Notes: generated from the letters alone by a model not told the origin. 53,809 bases of DNA from Bacteroidales bacterium UBA6401 (GCA_002438635.1 DJPX01000008.1:1-53809), one strand, 5' to 3'. Counted from the stretch's first letter, positions 25,617 through 36,500 are shown. Made by a program: numbers and translations.

Positions 25617-27251
25617 ATGGGAAGACGGCATTCGTTTTATTTGCTTGTAGCGCTTCTAGTGTTTATTGGATGTGAACATAACAGGGTTACTATATGGGAG
25701 GAAGATCACACAGATGAGGCTAACATTACCCTTTCGCTTGCATGTGCAAGTAGGGTAAAGTCAGCTCCTGACGGGGGCGACACTTTTTCTGATTTATCGA
25801 TATGGATAGCGGATGAAACAGGCAAGGTGGAAGCATATTTAACCACCCTCTCTTCGAATAATTCAGATAATAGTCGTATTCAAATAGCTGAGGATGGAAA
25901 AACAGCCTCGGTGAGGGTGTCAAATATAACACGCGGTGTTTACACTATCTATATAGTTGCCAATATTCCTAATTCGCTTAAAGAAGTGATGTCCGCTTAT
26001 GTAGCTGACAGTATTATTGATGAATCTTTCTTGGACGCTGAGTTACCATCGCTGGGTACCAGCCTTGAGCCACCTTTCGGGATGGATTATACGGATAAAT
26101 ATATGCCTCTTTCTATTGTTAAAGAAGTCTCTGTAGGGGCCGGAGAGAATAAACTTGCCATTGAAATGGTGCGTACTTGCGGAAGAGTTAGAGTAAGTGT
26201 ACAGAATAATACTATAGATTGTAATCTATTTATGAGTCATGTTGCTTTGAGTCAAGGGAATCCGACTAAATCATATCTTTTTCATAAAAGTGGGCATGAT
26301 TTGCCATCAGATTCTCAAGAAACGGATTTTATCCAATATGATGTAAGTGGTGTTACGGAAGAATATATAGAACCAGGGCAGGGACGAACCTTTATGAATC
26401 AATATGTTTATGAAACAGGGCCAGGTTCGATGGATGGTATGGTGCTCCATCTTCGCGGTGGCCTTTTCGGACGAGATGTTACTTCAACAAAGGTGGAATC
26501 GGTTGAAAGGCTCTCTTATGAAGCTTCGCTTTCAGATGCTTCTAGTTCTATTAGTGAGGGCACTCCTTATCTAATATTAAATCAAGGCTCAACATATTAC
26601 ATTTATGGAGATGACAATGTTCTGCGTGGACGAAATCGACCGAGTCTGGATCTTCTTTTGGTTCAGGATAACTTAACAGATTACTTATGGTATTTTAGTA
26701 ATTATAAAAAAGTGAGTAATCAAGATGCTTATCAATGTAATCTTCAAAATGCCGCTTCGAAATTCTATATGAATATCAAAACGTCTTTAGATGTAGAGAT
26801 GACTTCACAGGCGGGCACTATACACCTCGAGGACGCAGGCTCTGGAGCGACATATTTGTGTTACGATTTGTTCAAGTATCATTCAAATGGAACCAAATAT
26901 TCGCCATACTATCTATATACTAAAAGGGAGGATGACGACAGACTCTATTGCATGGATAACAATTCACTTTATCATAATGAATGGCTGTTTATTCCAGTAC
27001 AAGAAAAAACAATAAGTGATACTCATTTAGTGAATTCTTCTAATGGCGAAGATTCGATTAAGGATTTGTATTTCAATGTTTCTCATCTAAAGGTAATCGA
27101 TAATACTGGGCAGGCAGTCAATCTTACCGATATATGTCGTAATGACGACTTGAATATAAAGGTATATGTTCATTATGCTACGGAGACTGGTCTAGTGTAT
27201 TTTGAGGTGAAGGCATGGACTGGCGTTAGTAATGAAACTACTTTTGATTAA
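25617..27251 (+). CDS. FimB/Mfa2-like fimbrial lipoprotein
   Basis: A 544-residue lipoprotein with its lipobox at Cys19 (FIGC). The N-terminal half has FimB/Mfa2-type transthyretin-like sheets ('EANITLSLACASRVKSAPDGGDTFSDLSIWIADETGKVEAY', then 'VSNITRGVYTIYIVANIPNS' and 'NKLAIEMVRTCGRVRVSVQNNT'). The C-terminal half (about 330-544) is Tyr/Asn-rich and I recognise no family in it; it resembles a ricin-type or generic binding module in composition only. It is placed between the fimbrillins and the DUF4906 gene, as expected for an anchor or a tip-proximal subunit. The assignment to the fimbrial family is fair, the exact role unknown. Confidence 0.7.
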   Translation: MGRRHSFYLLVALLVFIGCEHNRVTIWEEDHTDEANITLSLACASRVKSAPDGGDTFSDLSIWIADETGKVEAYLTTLSSNNSDNSRIQIAEDGKTASVRVSNITRGVYTIYIVANIPNSLKEVMSAYVADSIIDESFLDAELPSLGTSLEPPFGMDYTDKYMPLSIVKEVSVGAGENKLAIEMVRTCGRVRVSVQNNTIDCNLFMSHVALSQGNPTKSYLFHKSGHDLPSDSQETDFIQYDVSGVTEEYIEPGQGRTFMNQYVYETGPGSMDGMVLHLRGGLFGRDVTSTKVESVERLSYEASLSDASSSISEGTPYLILNQGSTYYIYGDDNVLRGRNRPSLDLLLVQDNLTDYLWYFSNYKKVSNQDAYQCNLQNAASKFYMNIKTSLDVEMTSQAGTIHLEDAGSGATYLCYDLFKYHSNGTKYSPYYLYTKREDDDRLYCMDNNSLYHNEWLFIPVQEKTISDTHLVNSSNGEDSIKDLYFNVSHLKVIDNTGQAVNLTDICRNDDLNIKVYVHYATETGLVYFEVKAWTGVSNETTFD

Positions 27252-27260
27252 TTTGAAGAT

Positions 27261-30200
27261 ATGCAAAAAAGATTATTGAATATATTTACAGCATGTGTTT
27301 TGACTATATTGGGCTCGCTTTCGTGTCAAAGGGAAGAATTGGCACCTTCTACCGGTGGGGCTGATGCGTTAAAAGAAGGCGAATGCTGGCTATATATGAA
27401 CTTCGGATCGAAGCCGGAAAGCACAGTTAGTACCAAGTTCACCCTTGGTCAGGAAGAAAACAATATTTATAATATCTTCGTTTTCGTATTCGGCCCTAAC
27501 GGACATAAACTATATGCCAATTGGCTCCGTTCTTCGGATCTGCTTGCAGATGAGGCTGCTGTACGTGCTTCATCGAAGGATTCGTGGTGGGTAAACAACA
27601 GCACTGCCGATAATGTTATGGCCAAAGGCGGATTTAAAATAAAGTCTTCTGCCGGTGAAAACCTAAGTGCCTATCTAATTGCCAATCTGGATGCCGATAT
27701 GGTAAAAATTTCTTCCGACCTGCTATCTCATTCCATAAATACCGAGGATGACCTTAAGAATTTCATACTATATATGAATGTGGAGAGTGTGAATCGTAAC
27801 GGACTTTTCCCTATGACGGCACATGCTTCAGGTATCACGATGAGTGAAAGCAATGGGAATTCTATAGTGGACATGAACACTTCGAGCACTCCTGTATTAT
27901 TCGAGCGTGTAGATGCAAAGGTGAAGTTTGTATTTAAAGTGGGGGATAGATATGACCCAAATAAACAGACGGCATCATCCTTTACTCCTAAACAGTGGAA
28001 GGTAGTAAATGTACCTAATACCGCCTATGTCTTTGAACGTGACGAAGATTCGTATGAGGTCCCATCAGAGCTGCCTACTTCAGATTATTCTTTGTACGCT
28101 CCACGTTTTTTTGATACGCCATGGCGTAATTTTGAAGAAGTGTCGTCCACGAGTTCAGGCTTTTCATTTTACATGCTTGAAAATCGACAAAACCCTAAAA
28201 ATAAGTCGTTTACTTCATATAATGATAGAAGTCGTCAGATTAAGACTTCAGCCGGTCTAAATGAAAAGTTGGTTGTAGATTATGTAAACTCGCTTGGGAA
28301 AAATGTGAGTAAGCAGTTTCTTCGTTTTCAAAATGCCAATGATTTTTCTACTTATGTTCTTGTCACTGGACGAGTGGATATGGAACTGAAGGATGACGCT
28401 GCAGGACAGGTCCTGGGTGGGGATGTGCAGTACCTTATCCATCTGGGGAATTGGAATTACACGGCTGGGGATGCCTGGAATAGTGATGTTTATGAAGGAG
28501 CTACTAATTATAATACTGAGCGTAATACCTTTTATACTTACACGGTTACCATAAATTCAGTGAATAATATACGTGTAGAGGTTGAAACAAGTGATCAAAG
28601 TGGTGGTTCAGTAGAGAATCAGCCGGGTGCCAGTGGAGAAGTGGTGATAGCTAAAGAATCAATATCTATATGCGATTCACATTATGAGTCGAGGACTCTG
28701 TCTTTTCGTGCCAATAATTTCATCACGAAAAATCAGGACGGCTCATTTACGACCAATGCCGACGATCTTACATGGAAGGTAAAAACTCCATTTAATCCTG
28801 ATGGGGCTATGCCTGTGAGAATTAATGGAATAGACGTGGCAGACCATATAGATTACAAGTGGGTTCACTTCCGGCTAAACAAGCAGGATGAGGATGGCAA
28901 CTATTATTCAGAGAAGCGTCGCACGTATGTGCCTACGGTTTTCGCTCTTTCAGAAACGATGCGAAATAATGTAGATCCTGATGGAACACAGGGCCTTAAA
29001 GGATATCATAACGATGGTGTAATGGACATAAGTTATCTTGTGGATTTTGTCCGCACTCAATCCCAGTTATATGCTGATTATCTGAACGACAAGTACTATC
29101 TCAAGAAAGCTGACCCTGTAAACAAAAGTCTTTTTGATAGAGGCGAATCAGGAGGCAGTGGCGAGGCTAATGATCTTAAGGCTAAGATTTCCGTTACTGC
29201 TTTCGTGGACGAATTCTATTATGACGAGCATCCGATTTCCCACACCAAGTCTGCTACGCTTTGGAAAAAGTTTGTAAATCAGCCGGACCGGGCTATGCAT
29301 ATCCTTTGTAATTCTAAAGTAAGTACAGATCAAGAGTCTTCGGCAACAGGATCTGTCATCTCCATACTTCAAAAGTCCATAAAGACTATCTATAATGTGG
29401 ATGAGAATTATACTTCGCTTGTGAGTGCTTGGGGATTGGAAAGCGATGACGAGGCTAACGATGTCGTTCACTATTATAATCAGAGTTCCAGCGATTATTC
29501 GGACAGTGGGAAAAATACCGACCTCTATAATGGAAGGGCAAATACGGTCTTCGAGTGGGGATTGGCCCCATCGGGTGTAACGGTAACGACCATAGATGAT
29601 ATCACTTCAGGAGCTAAATGGCAGAAATACATGGATTATGAAGTCGATAATCAAACTCCACAGATGCGTGATGGCTATAAGTCACTAAGGTACTATTGTA
29701 TGGCTCGTAATCGAGATAATAATGGAGATGGAATTATCTCGCGAGACGAGGTGCGCTGGTATATGGCTTCCTCTATGCAGCTTTTCGGGATAGTGGCAGG
29801 TCACGGATTATTGGAGCAGTCGTCGCGTCTGTATAATAGAACTCTTGAGGATAAGACATCCGGAGTTCCTGCACGTTGGTATCAGCTGGTTGTATCCAGT
29901 ACTCATCATTCTAATGGTGTGGTTACTATTTATGCGCAAGAAGGTTTTTCAACAGCTTCGTTTTATCAGGTACGCACTTGGTCAGAGAGTAAAAATATAA
30001 CACAATATGCAACTCGGTGTGTAAGAAATTTGGGGATGGATAGCGATGCTGCGCTTAATTTGATGCCTCAGAATTATATAGAAGTGGAGGAAAAGGCGAC
30101 ATCGGCTAACCAGACTTACTATTCTTTCGAGTGCACTAATCTGGATGAAAATGCGCTACGGGATTACACCTCGCGCGATTTTTCTTATCAAGATGAAATT

Positions 30201-30593
30201 GCACCTACAAATCTGCTATATAAGAAGTTCGAAACTTCTCCAGAAAGAGTATGGCCTATGAATGGCTCGACGAACAGAACTTTTACCGGAAGTGAGATGA
30301 ATGCGGAGATTACTTCCGCCACTAATGCTTCATCCGTGGATGCCGGATTCTGTCCTGAAGGTTACAGAGTGCCGAACCAATTGGAAATGGCTCTAATGCT
30401 TTACAACGCCAAGTCATGCCTTGATGACCAGTATCAGATCTGTAGAACATATTGGAGTCTCGGTGTAAAGGGATTGAATCTTAGAAAGAATAAAGACGAG
30501 AATTTTTATGTGAATGGCACTAATATTACTGTAGCTGCGGAAAGTAACAAGACGAAAAGCATACGCTGCGTAAAAGATGTGCGCACAGAGTAG
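27261..30593 (+). CDS. DUF4906-family large fimbrial lipoprotein, probable tip subunit
   Basis: A 1110-residue lipoprotein with its lipobox at Cys22 (LGSLSC). The N-terminal fimbrillin-like region ('ECWLYMNFGSKPESTVSTKF ... NIYNIFVFVFGPNGHKLYAN', about 40-95) should plug it into the fimbrial shaft. The DUF4906-like second half contains a canonical EF-hand-type calcium loop at 819-830 (DNNGDGIISRDE: Asp1, Asn3, Asp5, Gly6, Ile8, Glu12) followed by 'VRWYMASSMQLFG'. A C-terminal domain like the FISUMP family follows ('AGFCPEGYRVPNQLEMALMLYNAKSC ... KSIRCVKDV', about 1031-1106). It is the last gene of the operon and by far the largest subunit, both typical of tip adhesins. Ligand unknown; the tip role is inferred. 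Confidence 0.8.
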   Translation: MQKRLLNIFTACVLTILGSLSCQREELAPSTGGADALKEGECWLYMNFGSKPESTVSTKFTLGQEENNIYNIFVFVFGPNGHKLYANWLRSSDLLADEAAVRASSKDSWWVNNSTADNVMAKGGFKIKSSAGENLSAYLIANLDADMVKISSDLLSHSINTEDDLKNFILYMNVESVNRNGLFPMTAHASGITMSESNGNSIVDMNTSSTPVLFERVDAKVKFVFKVGDRYDPNKQTASSFTPKQWKVVNVPNTAYVFERDEDSYEVPSELPTSDYSLYAPRFFDTPWRNFEEVSSTSSGFSFYMLENRQNPKNKSFTSYNDRSRQIKTSAGLNEKLVVDYVNSLGKNVSKQFLRFQNANDFSTYVLVTGRVDMELKDDAAGQVLGGDVQYLIHLGNWNYTAGDAWNSDVYEGATNYNTERNTFYTYTVTINSVNNIRVEVETSDQSGGSVENQPGASGEVVIAKESISICDSHYESRTLSFRANNFITKNQDGSFTTNADDLTWKVKTPFNPDGAMPVRINGIDVADHIDYKWVHFRLNKQDEDGNYYSEKRRTYVPTVFALSETMRNNVDPDGTQGLKGYHNDGVMDISYLVDFVRTQSQLYADYLNDKYYLKKADPVNKSLFDRGESGGSGEANDLKAKISVTAFVDEFYYDEHPISHTKSATLWKKFVNQPDRAMHILCNSKVSTDQESSATGSVISILQKSIKTIYNVDENYTSLVSAWGLESDDEANDVVHYYNQSSSDYSDSGKNTDLYNGRANTVFEWGLAPSGVTVTTIDDITSGAKWQKYMDYEVDNQTPQMRDGYKSLRYYCMARNRDNNGDGIISRDEVRWYMASSMQLFGIVAGHGLLEQSSRLYNRTLEDKTSGVPARWYQLVVSSTHHSNGVVTIYAQEGFSTASFYQVRTWSESKNITQYATRCVRNLGMDSDAALNLMPQNYIEVEEKATSANQTYYSFECTNLDENALRDYTSRDFSYQDEIAPTNLLYKKFETSPERVWPMNGSTNRTFTGSEMNAEITSATNASSVDAGFCPEGYRVPNQLEMALMLYNAKSCLDDQYQICRTYWSLGVKGLNLRKNKDENFYVNGTNITVAAESNKTKSIRCVKDVRTE

Positions 30594-30598
30594 CGGAC

Positions 30599-30629
30599 TT
30601 GGGAATGCTCTGGAAAATCGCTAACTTTG
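30599..30629 (+). promoter_or_regulatory. Promoter of the cstA operon
   Basis: TTG at 30599-30601, a 20-nt spacer and TAACTTTG at 30622-30629, a perfect match to the Bacteroidota -7 consensus. It starts 6 bp after the stop of the DUF4906 gene. No terminator separates the two, so some read-through from the fimbrial operon is possible. Confidence 0.65.
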
Positions 30630-30704
30630 TTTTCTTGTGAAAGGCTATTAAAAGATGATCTAGGTTATTTTAAAAGGTCGTTTATAAAAACAAGAGAAAA
30701 AGTT

Positions 30705-32162
30705 ATGATAACACTATTAATTAGTATCGTAGCCTTAATTTTAGGCTATATTTTCTATAGCCGTGTGGCAGAAAGGGTTTTCGGCCCGGAAAAAAACAGA
30801 CCTACACCAGCGCACACCAAGGCCGATGGCATCGACTATGTGGTGCTTCCTTCATGGAAGGTGTTTATGATCCAATTTTTAAATATAGCAGGAACGGGGC
30901 CTATCTTTGGAGCTATACTAGGAGCCCGATTCGGACCATCGTGCTATTTGTGGATAGTTTTGGGGTGTATTTTCGGTGGTGCTATACATGACTACATGAC
31001 TGGGATGCTCTCTGTTCGTAATGGAGGTGTAGGCCTTCCTGAACTGGCTGGAAAATATTTAGGGAAAAAGGTAAAACCTTTTGCGATAGCTTTCTCTGCG
31101 TTGATGCTGCTTTTGGTAGGTGCTGTGTTCGTGTATAGTCCGGCACTTATAATAGGGGATTTGACTTCCAAGTCTTTTGATACTACATTTATCTGGGTGG
31201 CAGTTATTTTAGTCTATTATTTTATAGCCACCTTCGTTCCAATAGACAAGATAATAGGTAAGATATATCCAGTATTCGCTGTGGCCCTGCTTTTTATGGC
31301 GGTTTCTTTATTAGTGTGTCTTATAGTAAAATGGCCTAGTAACATGCCGGAGTTATGGGATGGACTATATAACAGGAATCCTTCGGCTGGGCATATCTTC
31401 CCATGTCTTTTCATTACTATAGCGTGTGGGGCGGTAAGTGGGTTCCATGCGACGCAGTCTCCATTGATGGCAAGATGTATTGATAATGAAAAGCTTGGCC
31501 GTCCTGTTTTTTATGGTGCCATGATTACGGAAGGTGTAGTGGCACTGATATGGGCGGCTGTATCTTCTTATTTTTTCTTTTGCGGTGGTAACGCACAGAT
31601 GGGAGCTGAAGGGGTAACGGCCGCTCCTCAGGTGGTTACAATTGTAAGTAAGCATTGGCTGGGAGTTTTAGGTGGTCTGTTGGCTATTTTAGGTGTGGTG
31701 GCGGCGCCTATCACAAGTGGCGATACTGCGCTTCGTAGTGTTAGGCTTATCGTGGCGGAGACTTTCCATTTAGATCAAAGTTCCGTTAAGAATCGACTTT
31801 ATATTAGTGTCCCTATTTTTATTCTTACCGGAGTGTTGTTGTGGTTCAATGTATCGGATGCCGACGGGTTCGATCGTATATGGCGCTATTTCGGATGGGC
31901 CAATCAGAGTCTCGCTGCGCTCGCGTTATGGACAATAACGGCGTTCTTATCGCAAAAGAGGGGAAAGTATGGTTATTTTTTAACTCTTTTCCCTGCTGCT
32001 TTTATGACATCTGTGACACTAACTTATATACTCACTGCCAAGATAGGATTTAATCTTTCGCAGAGTTTTATCCCATACTTAGGAGTAGGAATCTTCCTGC
32101 TTTCGATAGTACTTTTTTATGTTATTAGAAATCATCGGAATAAATCGGTAGTAGGAGCCTAA
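30705..32162 (+). CDS. cstA: CstA-family carbon-starvation protein (peptide/pyruvate transporter family)
   Basis: A 485-residue inner-membrane protein with about 12-13 hydrophobic segments. CstA signatures are 'LPSWKVFMIQFLNIAGTGPIFGAILGARFGPSCYLWIVLGCIFGGAIHDYMTGM' (about 45-98), 'VSGFHATQSPLMARC' and 'GVVAAPITSGDTALRSVRLI'. It is the short CstA form found in many Bacteroidota, against about 700 residues for E. coli CstA. E. coli CstA and its paralogue take up peptides or pyruvate; the substrate here is untested. The ATG at 30705 is chosen because a frame running further upstream opens only with TTG inside the promoter. It is the first of five genes in one direction, followed 4 bp later by the WYL regulator. 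Confidence 0.9.
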   Translation: MITLLISIVALILGYIFYSRVAERVFGPEKNRPTPAHTKADGIDYVVLPSWKVFMIQFLNIAGTGPIFGAILGARFGPSCYLWIVLGCIFGGAIHDYMTGMLSVRNGGVGLPELAGKYLGKKVKPFAIAFSALMLLLVGAVFVYSPALIIGDLTSKSFDTTFIWVAVILVYYFIATFVPIDKIIGKIYPVFAVALLFMAVSLLVCLIVKWPSNMPELWDGLYNRNPSAGHIFPCLFITIACGAVSGFHATQSPLMARCIDNEKLGRPVFYGAMITEGVVALIWAAVSSYFFFCGGNAQMGAEGVTAAPQVVTIVSKHWLGVLGGLLAILGVVAAPITSGDTALRSVRLIVAETFHLDQSSVKNRLYISVPIFILTGVLLWFNVSDADGFDRIWRYFGWANQSLAALALWTITAFLSQKRGKYGYFLTLFPAAFMTSVTLTYILTAKIGFNLSQSFIPYLGVGIFLLSIVLFYVIRNHRNKSVVGA

Positions 32163-32166
32163 ATGT

Positions 32167-33075
32167 ATGGATCAGCCTAAAATAGAAAGAGTTCTTCGGC
32201 TAATGCAATATATGTCAAGTGGTTTTGACTATACGATAAACGAATTGGCAGATAAGTTGGGCATGTCCTATCGCACGATTTATCGTTATATCGACACTTT
32301 TAAAAATGCCGGATTCGCCGTGGTGAAGACCTATGGTAATGTTTATAAATTGGAGATGATGCCGGATGAAGCACCTAAACTCGAGAGGTTGCTTTATTTT
32401 TCCGATGAAGAGGCTTATTTGGTTAATAGTTTGATAGACAGACTAAGTTCTGCCAATTCTTTAAAAAAAGGACTGAAGGATAAATTGGCCGTGATATATG
32501 ATTCCACTTCGATTGCAGACTTTGTGGATGCCAGGAGCAATTCCACGCACGTCCAAAGGCTTGCTCAGGCGGCAAAGGATAAGAAGCTGGTGATTTTAAG
32601 GGACTATGAATCTGGTAATTCGCACACTATAAGGGATCGCTATGTCGAGCCTTTTGATTTTACTACTGATTATGTGGATGTGTGGGCGTATGACCTTGAG
32701 GATGGGAAAAATAAGAGTTTTAAGGTATCTCGTATTGGTGAGGTGGATGTGCAGGAAAATGACTGGATAGCGGAGGATAGTCATCGGAAGTTTGGAATGG
32801 ATATATTTCGGATGAGCAATGCTAAAAAACCGGTTCGTATTGTGCTCAAGATGACTGTGATGGCCAAGACTTTGCTGGTGGAAGAGCATCCATTGGCCGA
32901 AAAATATCTAAAGAAAGATGGCGAACAGTGGATTTTAGACACGGAAGTATATAGTTTTGCGGGGGTGTGCCGATTCTTTCTGGGATTGAGTTCGGATGTA
33001 AAAATATTAGAACCGCAATCACTTAAAGATTATGTGCGCAATTTTATAAGAAAGAACCTTAAAGAATATGAGTGA
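32167..33075 (+). CDS. WYL-domain transcriptional regulator
   Basis: A 302-residue regulator with an N-terminal winged helix-turn-helix of the HTH_11/DeoR type (about 5-60, 'FDYTINELADKLGMSYRTIYRYIDTFKNAGF'). A WYL-type ligand or nucleic-acid-sensing domain follows (about 140-210, 'KLVILRDYESGNSHTIRDRYVEPFDFTTDYVDVWAYDLEDGKNKSFKVSRIGEV'). The exact W-Y-L triad is replaced by 'VWAYDLE', still consistent with the family. The C-terminal part resembles the WCX extension. It overlaps the next small gene by 8 bp. WYL proteins often control stress, DNA-damage or defence genes; here nothing next to it is a defence gene, so its target cannot be named. Confidence 0.85.
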   Translation: MDQPKIERVLRLMQYMSSGFDYTINELADKLGMSYRTIYRYIDTFKNAGFAVVKTYGNVYKLEMMPDEAPKLERLLYFSDEEAYLVNSLIDRLSSANSLKKGLKDKLAVIYDSTSIADFVDARSNSTHVQRLAQAAKDKKLVILRDYESGNSHTIRDRYVEPFDFTTDYVDVWAYDLEDGKNKSFKVSRIGEVDVQENDWIAEDSHRKFGMDIFRMSNAKKPVRIVLKMTVMAKTLLVEEHPLAEKYLKKDGEQWILDTEVYSFAGVCRFFLGLSSDVKILEPQSLKDYVRNFIRKNLKEYE

Positions 33076-33334
33076 TAGAAAAGTTTTTTCTCCAGATAGT
33101 GTCCAGTGGGCATATTGTATACTGCATCAGAAGTTGAGGGTTTATCAGCAATCAAATATACCGGCACAGCGTGACGAGATAGAAAATGTGGTAAGTTCCT
33201 ATGTGATGCAAATGGATAGAGACTTGTACGATTACATCTCGGGAGGGAATCCTGATTACTTGATGGAGCATAGCAGTTTCGGAAAAGATTTGGCCGATGC
33301 TGTAGATAAGTTAGGAAAATTAATGAATCAATAA
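33068..33334 (+). CDS. Conserved-looking small protein, 88 residues, function unknown
   Basis: I do not recognise the family. It is an 88-residue, mostly helical, acidic soluble protein with no signal peptide or membrane segment. It starts 'SDRKVFSPDSVQWAYCILHQKLRVYQQS' and has a central 'DEIENVVSSYVMQMDRDLYDYIS'. Its ATG overlaps the stop of the WYL gene (8-bp overlap), and the next gene starts 2 bp after its stop, so it is translated as part of the operon. The tight packing on both sides makes it a real gene. Confidence 0.75.
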   Translation: MSDRKVFSPDSVQWAYCILHQKLRVYQQSNIPAQRDEIENVVSSYVMQMDRDLYDYISGGNPDYLMEHSSFGKDLADAVDKLGKLMNQ

Positions 33335-33336
33335 AT

Positions 33337-33522
33337 ATGGATCATTTGCCAGAACACGATATGCCGATGCTAGTTTCGGCGATTAACTTTCTCCTTAGAG
33401 ACGAGGAGTTTGATAATTTGGATGAGATTTGTGATTACTATCATAAGGATAGAAAAGAACTGGAAGCGGAGTTAGCTACAGCAGGGTATCACTACTCTGA
33501 GCAGGATAAACGATTTATTTAA
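33337..33522 (+). CDS. DUF4250-domain small protein
   Basis: A 61-residue protein matching the DUF4250 pattern: 'HDMPMLVSAINFLLRDEEFDNLDEICDYYHKDRKELEAELATAGYHYSEQDKRF'. It has the typical 'S-x-x-N-x-x-L-R-D-E', a helix-turn-helix-like middle and the 'GY-x-Y' ending. Members are small cytoplasmic proteins of unknown role, widespread in Bacteroidota and Firmicutes. It lies 2 bp after the preceding gene and 6 bp before the alpha-2-macroglobulin gene. Confidence 0.8.
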   Translation: MDHLPEHDMPMLVSAINFLLRDEEFDNLDEICDYYHKDRKELEAELATAGYHYSEQDKRFI

Positions 33523-33528
33523 AAAGCG

Positions 33529-36500
33529 ATGATGGGATCATATATACAAAGGGCATTACTATCGTTATGCCTTGTTTTTTTCGTTTGTGAAGTTTCTCAG
33601 GCGCGCTCAGAATGTGACAAATTATGGGGGCAATACGAAGAGGCTAAATCGAAGGATCTGCCACGAACTCAGATGTCGGTTCTTTCTGAAATTAAGTCTT
33701 TGGCGTCAATAAAGCGACTGGATGAAGACTTTTTTGAAGCGAGTAGACTTTATTTCGAAACAGGATGTAATGTGAACTGGAAACTTCGTGATTCTCTTTC
33801 GCGCGTGTGGGAGAAGGAAATCCGTGACTATAATGAAGCAGAAATTACATGCTGCTGGATGAAGGAAATAGGAGCGCAGGAAACTGAAAGATATGAATTT
33901 ATACAACTTAATCGCGCACGATTGGAGAAAAGCTCACATAAAGACTTATGGGGGAAGTATTCTAAAAGTATTTATAGTGAATTTAGTGAGAATGATTACG
34001 AATTCGAGTTATGGAGTCTATACGATAGTGCCGCTAAGGATGATAGTCTTTATTTAAAGGAACTAAAGGACTATGAGGCTGATTCTTACCCTTTGGCTGC
34101 ATATTTGGAATTCTTGCAATGTGATCCAGATCAATACTCTGCATTCATAGAGAAGTATGAGGGAAGGTCGATTTGCCTGTATGCAAAAAAAGAGTTGTTG
34201 GACATGGAATTTGAAAAACTTCTACTTGAAAATTCTGTAACCGAGGACGATTATAAGGCTTTATACAAGAAGTGCAAGGAATACAAGCGTCTGTGTTCTA
34301 AATATAGGGGAGAGGAAAGGCGTGTCGTTTCGACTATAGAGAGTGTGGAGTCTATTATCGATGTTCTTACTGGCCAATCCATCCGTCTTACCGCTGACAG
34401 TTCCCTGGTGTCGATATATCTAACGAATGTACCTAAAGTGGTGCTTTCGTTACTTTCTTCCGATGGGAAATCCACCATCTTTGAAAAGAAACTGGATAAT
34501 TCCAAGCGTAGTTTTTTTGTAGCGGATACATTAAGAGCCAGATTACCGGATCTTGAGGACGGAGAGTATCTTTTGACGGCCAAGTATCGGGATATAAAGG
34601 ATATACAGACATATTCTTCATACAGACTTTCCGTGGCTTTACGTCCATCTAGTGAAGGTTTTAGATTTTACATAGCAGAGTTCGATACTGGAAAGCCTAT
34701 TGAAAATGCAGATGTGATACTGAAAAATGCTGATGGGGTGGTCGCTCAAAGAAATGGTGTGTCCTTGGATGGCTTTACTGCATTGCCGGAAGAAATGCTC
34801 AATGTTTTAAGTAATCCGCAAAAATGCGATTTGCTTTTTAGAACAGTAGATGAATTGAGTCATGATATGATTGGCCGTATGCCATATTATGGATTCTACT
34901 GGAAGGGAAGAGGCGGCTTTTCTAGTGTGCAAAAGCCGAGGGTGAACGCGGAAATCTTTACAGATAGAGGTGCATATAATCCAGGAGATACACTCCATTT
35001 CAAAGCAGTGTTTTTTTATGAGGGAGAGGACCTTGTAACTTTATCTAAGGGGCTAAAGTGCCGTGTCTCACTTGTGGGGCCTGATGGTAAGGAGCTGTAT
35101 TTTAATGAATTATATACTAATGAATATGGCTCTGTAGCAGGGGATTTCCCTCTGGGTAGGGAACTGAAAAACGGACGGTTTTTCATAAGAATAGTCTATG
35201 GGGACAACTCTTACACTAAATGGCTTAGAGTTGATGATTTTTCGCTTCCTTCATACGAATTGATCTTTGATCCCATAAATCGGCTCTACCGCCCGGGAGA
35301 TAATGTGCGGATAACAGGTGTACTGAAGGCTTACGATGAGCATCCTTTGGAATTAGCCAAGGCTTCGTATCAAGTTAATGACGGAGCTGAAAGCAAGGAA
35401 TTGGAAGTGTCGGAAGATGGGTCATTCGTTATTGCTTTTCTTACAGACAAGACGAGTCCATATCAGTACTATACTGTGAATGTACGAGTCGTACAGAAAG
35501 GTGGTGAAGTAAGGGAGTTTAGAAAGTTTATCAATGTTAGTGAGCATGTAAGTGTTATAGCATCATTAAAAAATAGTGAACAGGGTGTTTTTTCTATCGA
35601 TGGGTATGATCAAAACTATATATTGCTCGGCGAAAAAGCTGTTTTCGATATAAATGTAAACACCTGCGATGGGATAGATGCTTCTCTTCCCATTGATTAT
35701 AAGATAAGTGACGAAGATGGAGTAGAGGTAAAATCTGGCAGAACTATCTCTGGTAAAGACCTTGAAGTGGACATGAATGGAGTTCCGTCTGGAGCTTATA
35801 GGGTGAGCGTATGGGCTTATTCTGATACTACATCATTTAACATATTGAAATTTAATAAGGAAGATAGACACTTTCCCTCCAAGTCTATGTGGGCAGTAGT
35901 AAAGTCACCGGATAATTCGGGCTTTTATATAGGTTCTGGCGATGGGAAGGATTTATATGCAGTAGTGGAGGTGTATGATAAAAAGACTAATGCTCTTATA
36001 GATAACATGAAGTTATATACTATGGGTGGCTCTTTAGTGCACTATGCTATAGATTATGATAATGATGTGCTGGTGAATGTGTTTGCCTTTAAGGATGGAA
36101 GAAAACTTGATTATACTATGACTTTTTCCCACCCAGAACGCTCTCTTGACCTACCTCTTGAATTTAGCTTTTTTGAGGACAAGACTTTGCCTAATACTGA
36201 ATACACTTTTACAATAAAGACTTTGCCTGGGGTAGAGTGCCTGGCAGGGGTGTATGATAAGAGCGTGGATAATATAGTAAAGAATGAATGGCAGCCTATA
36301 AGGAAGAATTATGGGCCAAGTCTTTTTACACTTAGCTATGAGGGAAGAGTGGGTACGGCCTCTCCACTTATTAAGTATATGATGAAATCAACAGGTGCAT
36401 CGGCCGATTCCGCAACTTTGGAGGAAAATGCTAGTGAAGGAGATGCGCTTCCAATAAGGGAAAAATTCGAAAAGACTCTGACTTTCCAGCCTTTTTTACA

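Noticed and set aside
30627..30704. Extended N-terminus for CstA from a TTG start
   Set aside because: It would begin inside the promoter -7 element and add a charged stretch before the first membrane helix; the ATG at 30705 gives the normal family start.
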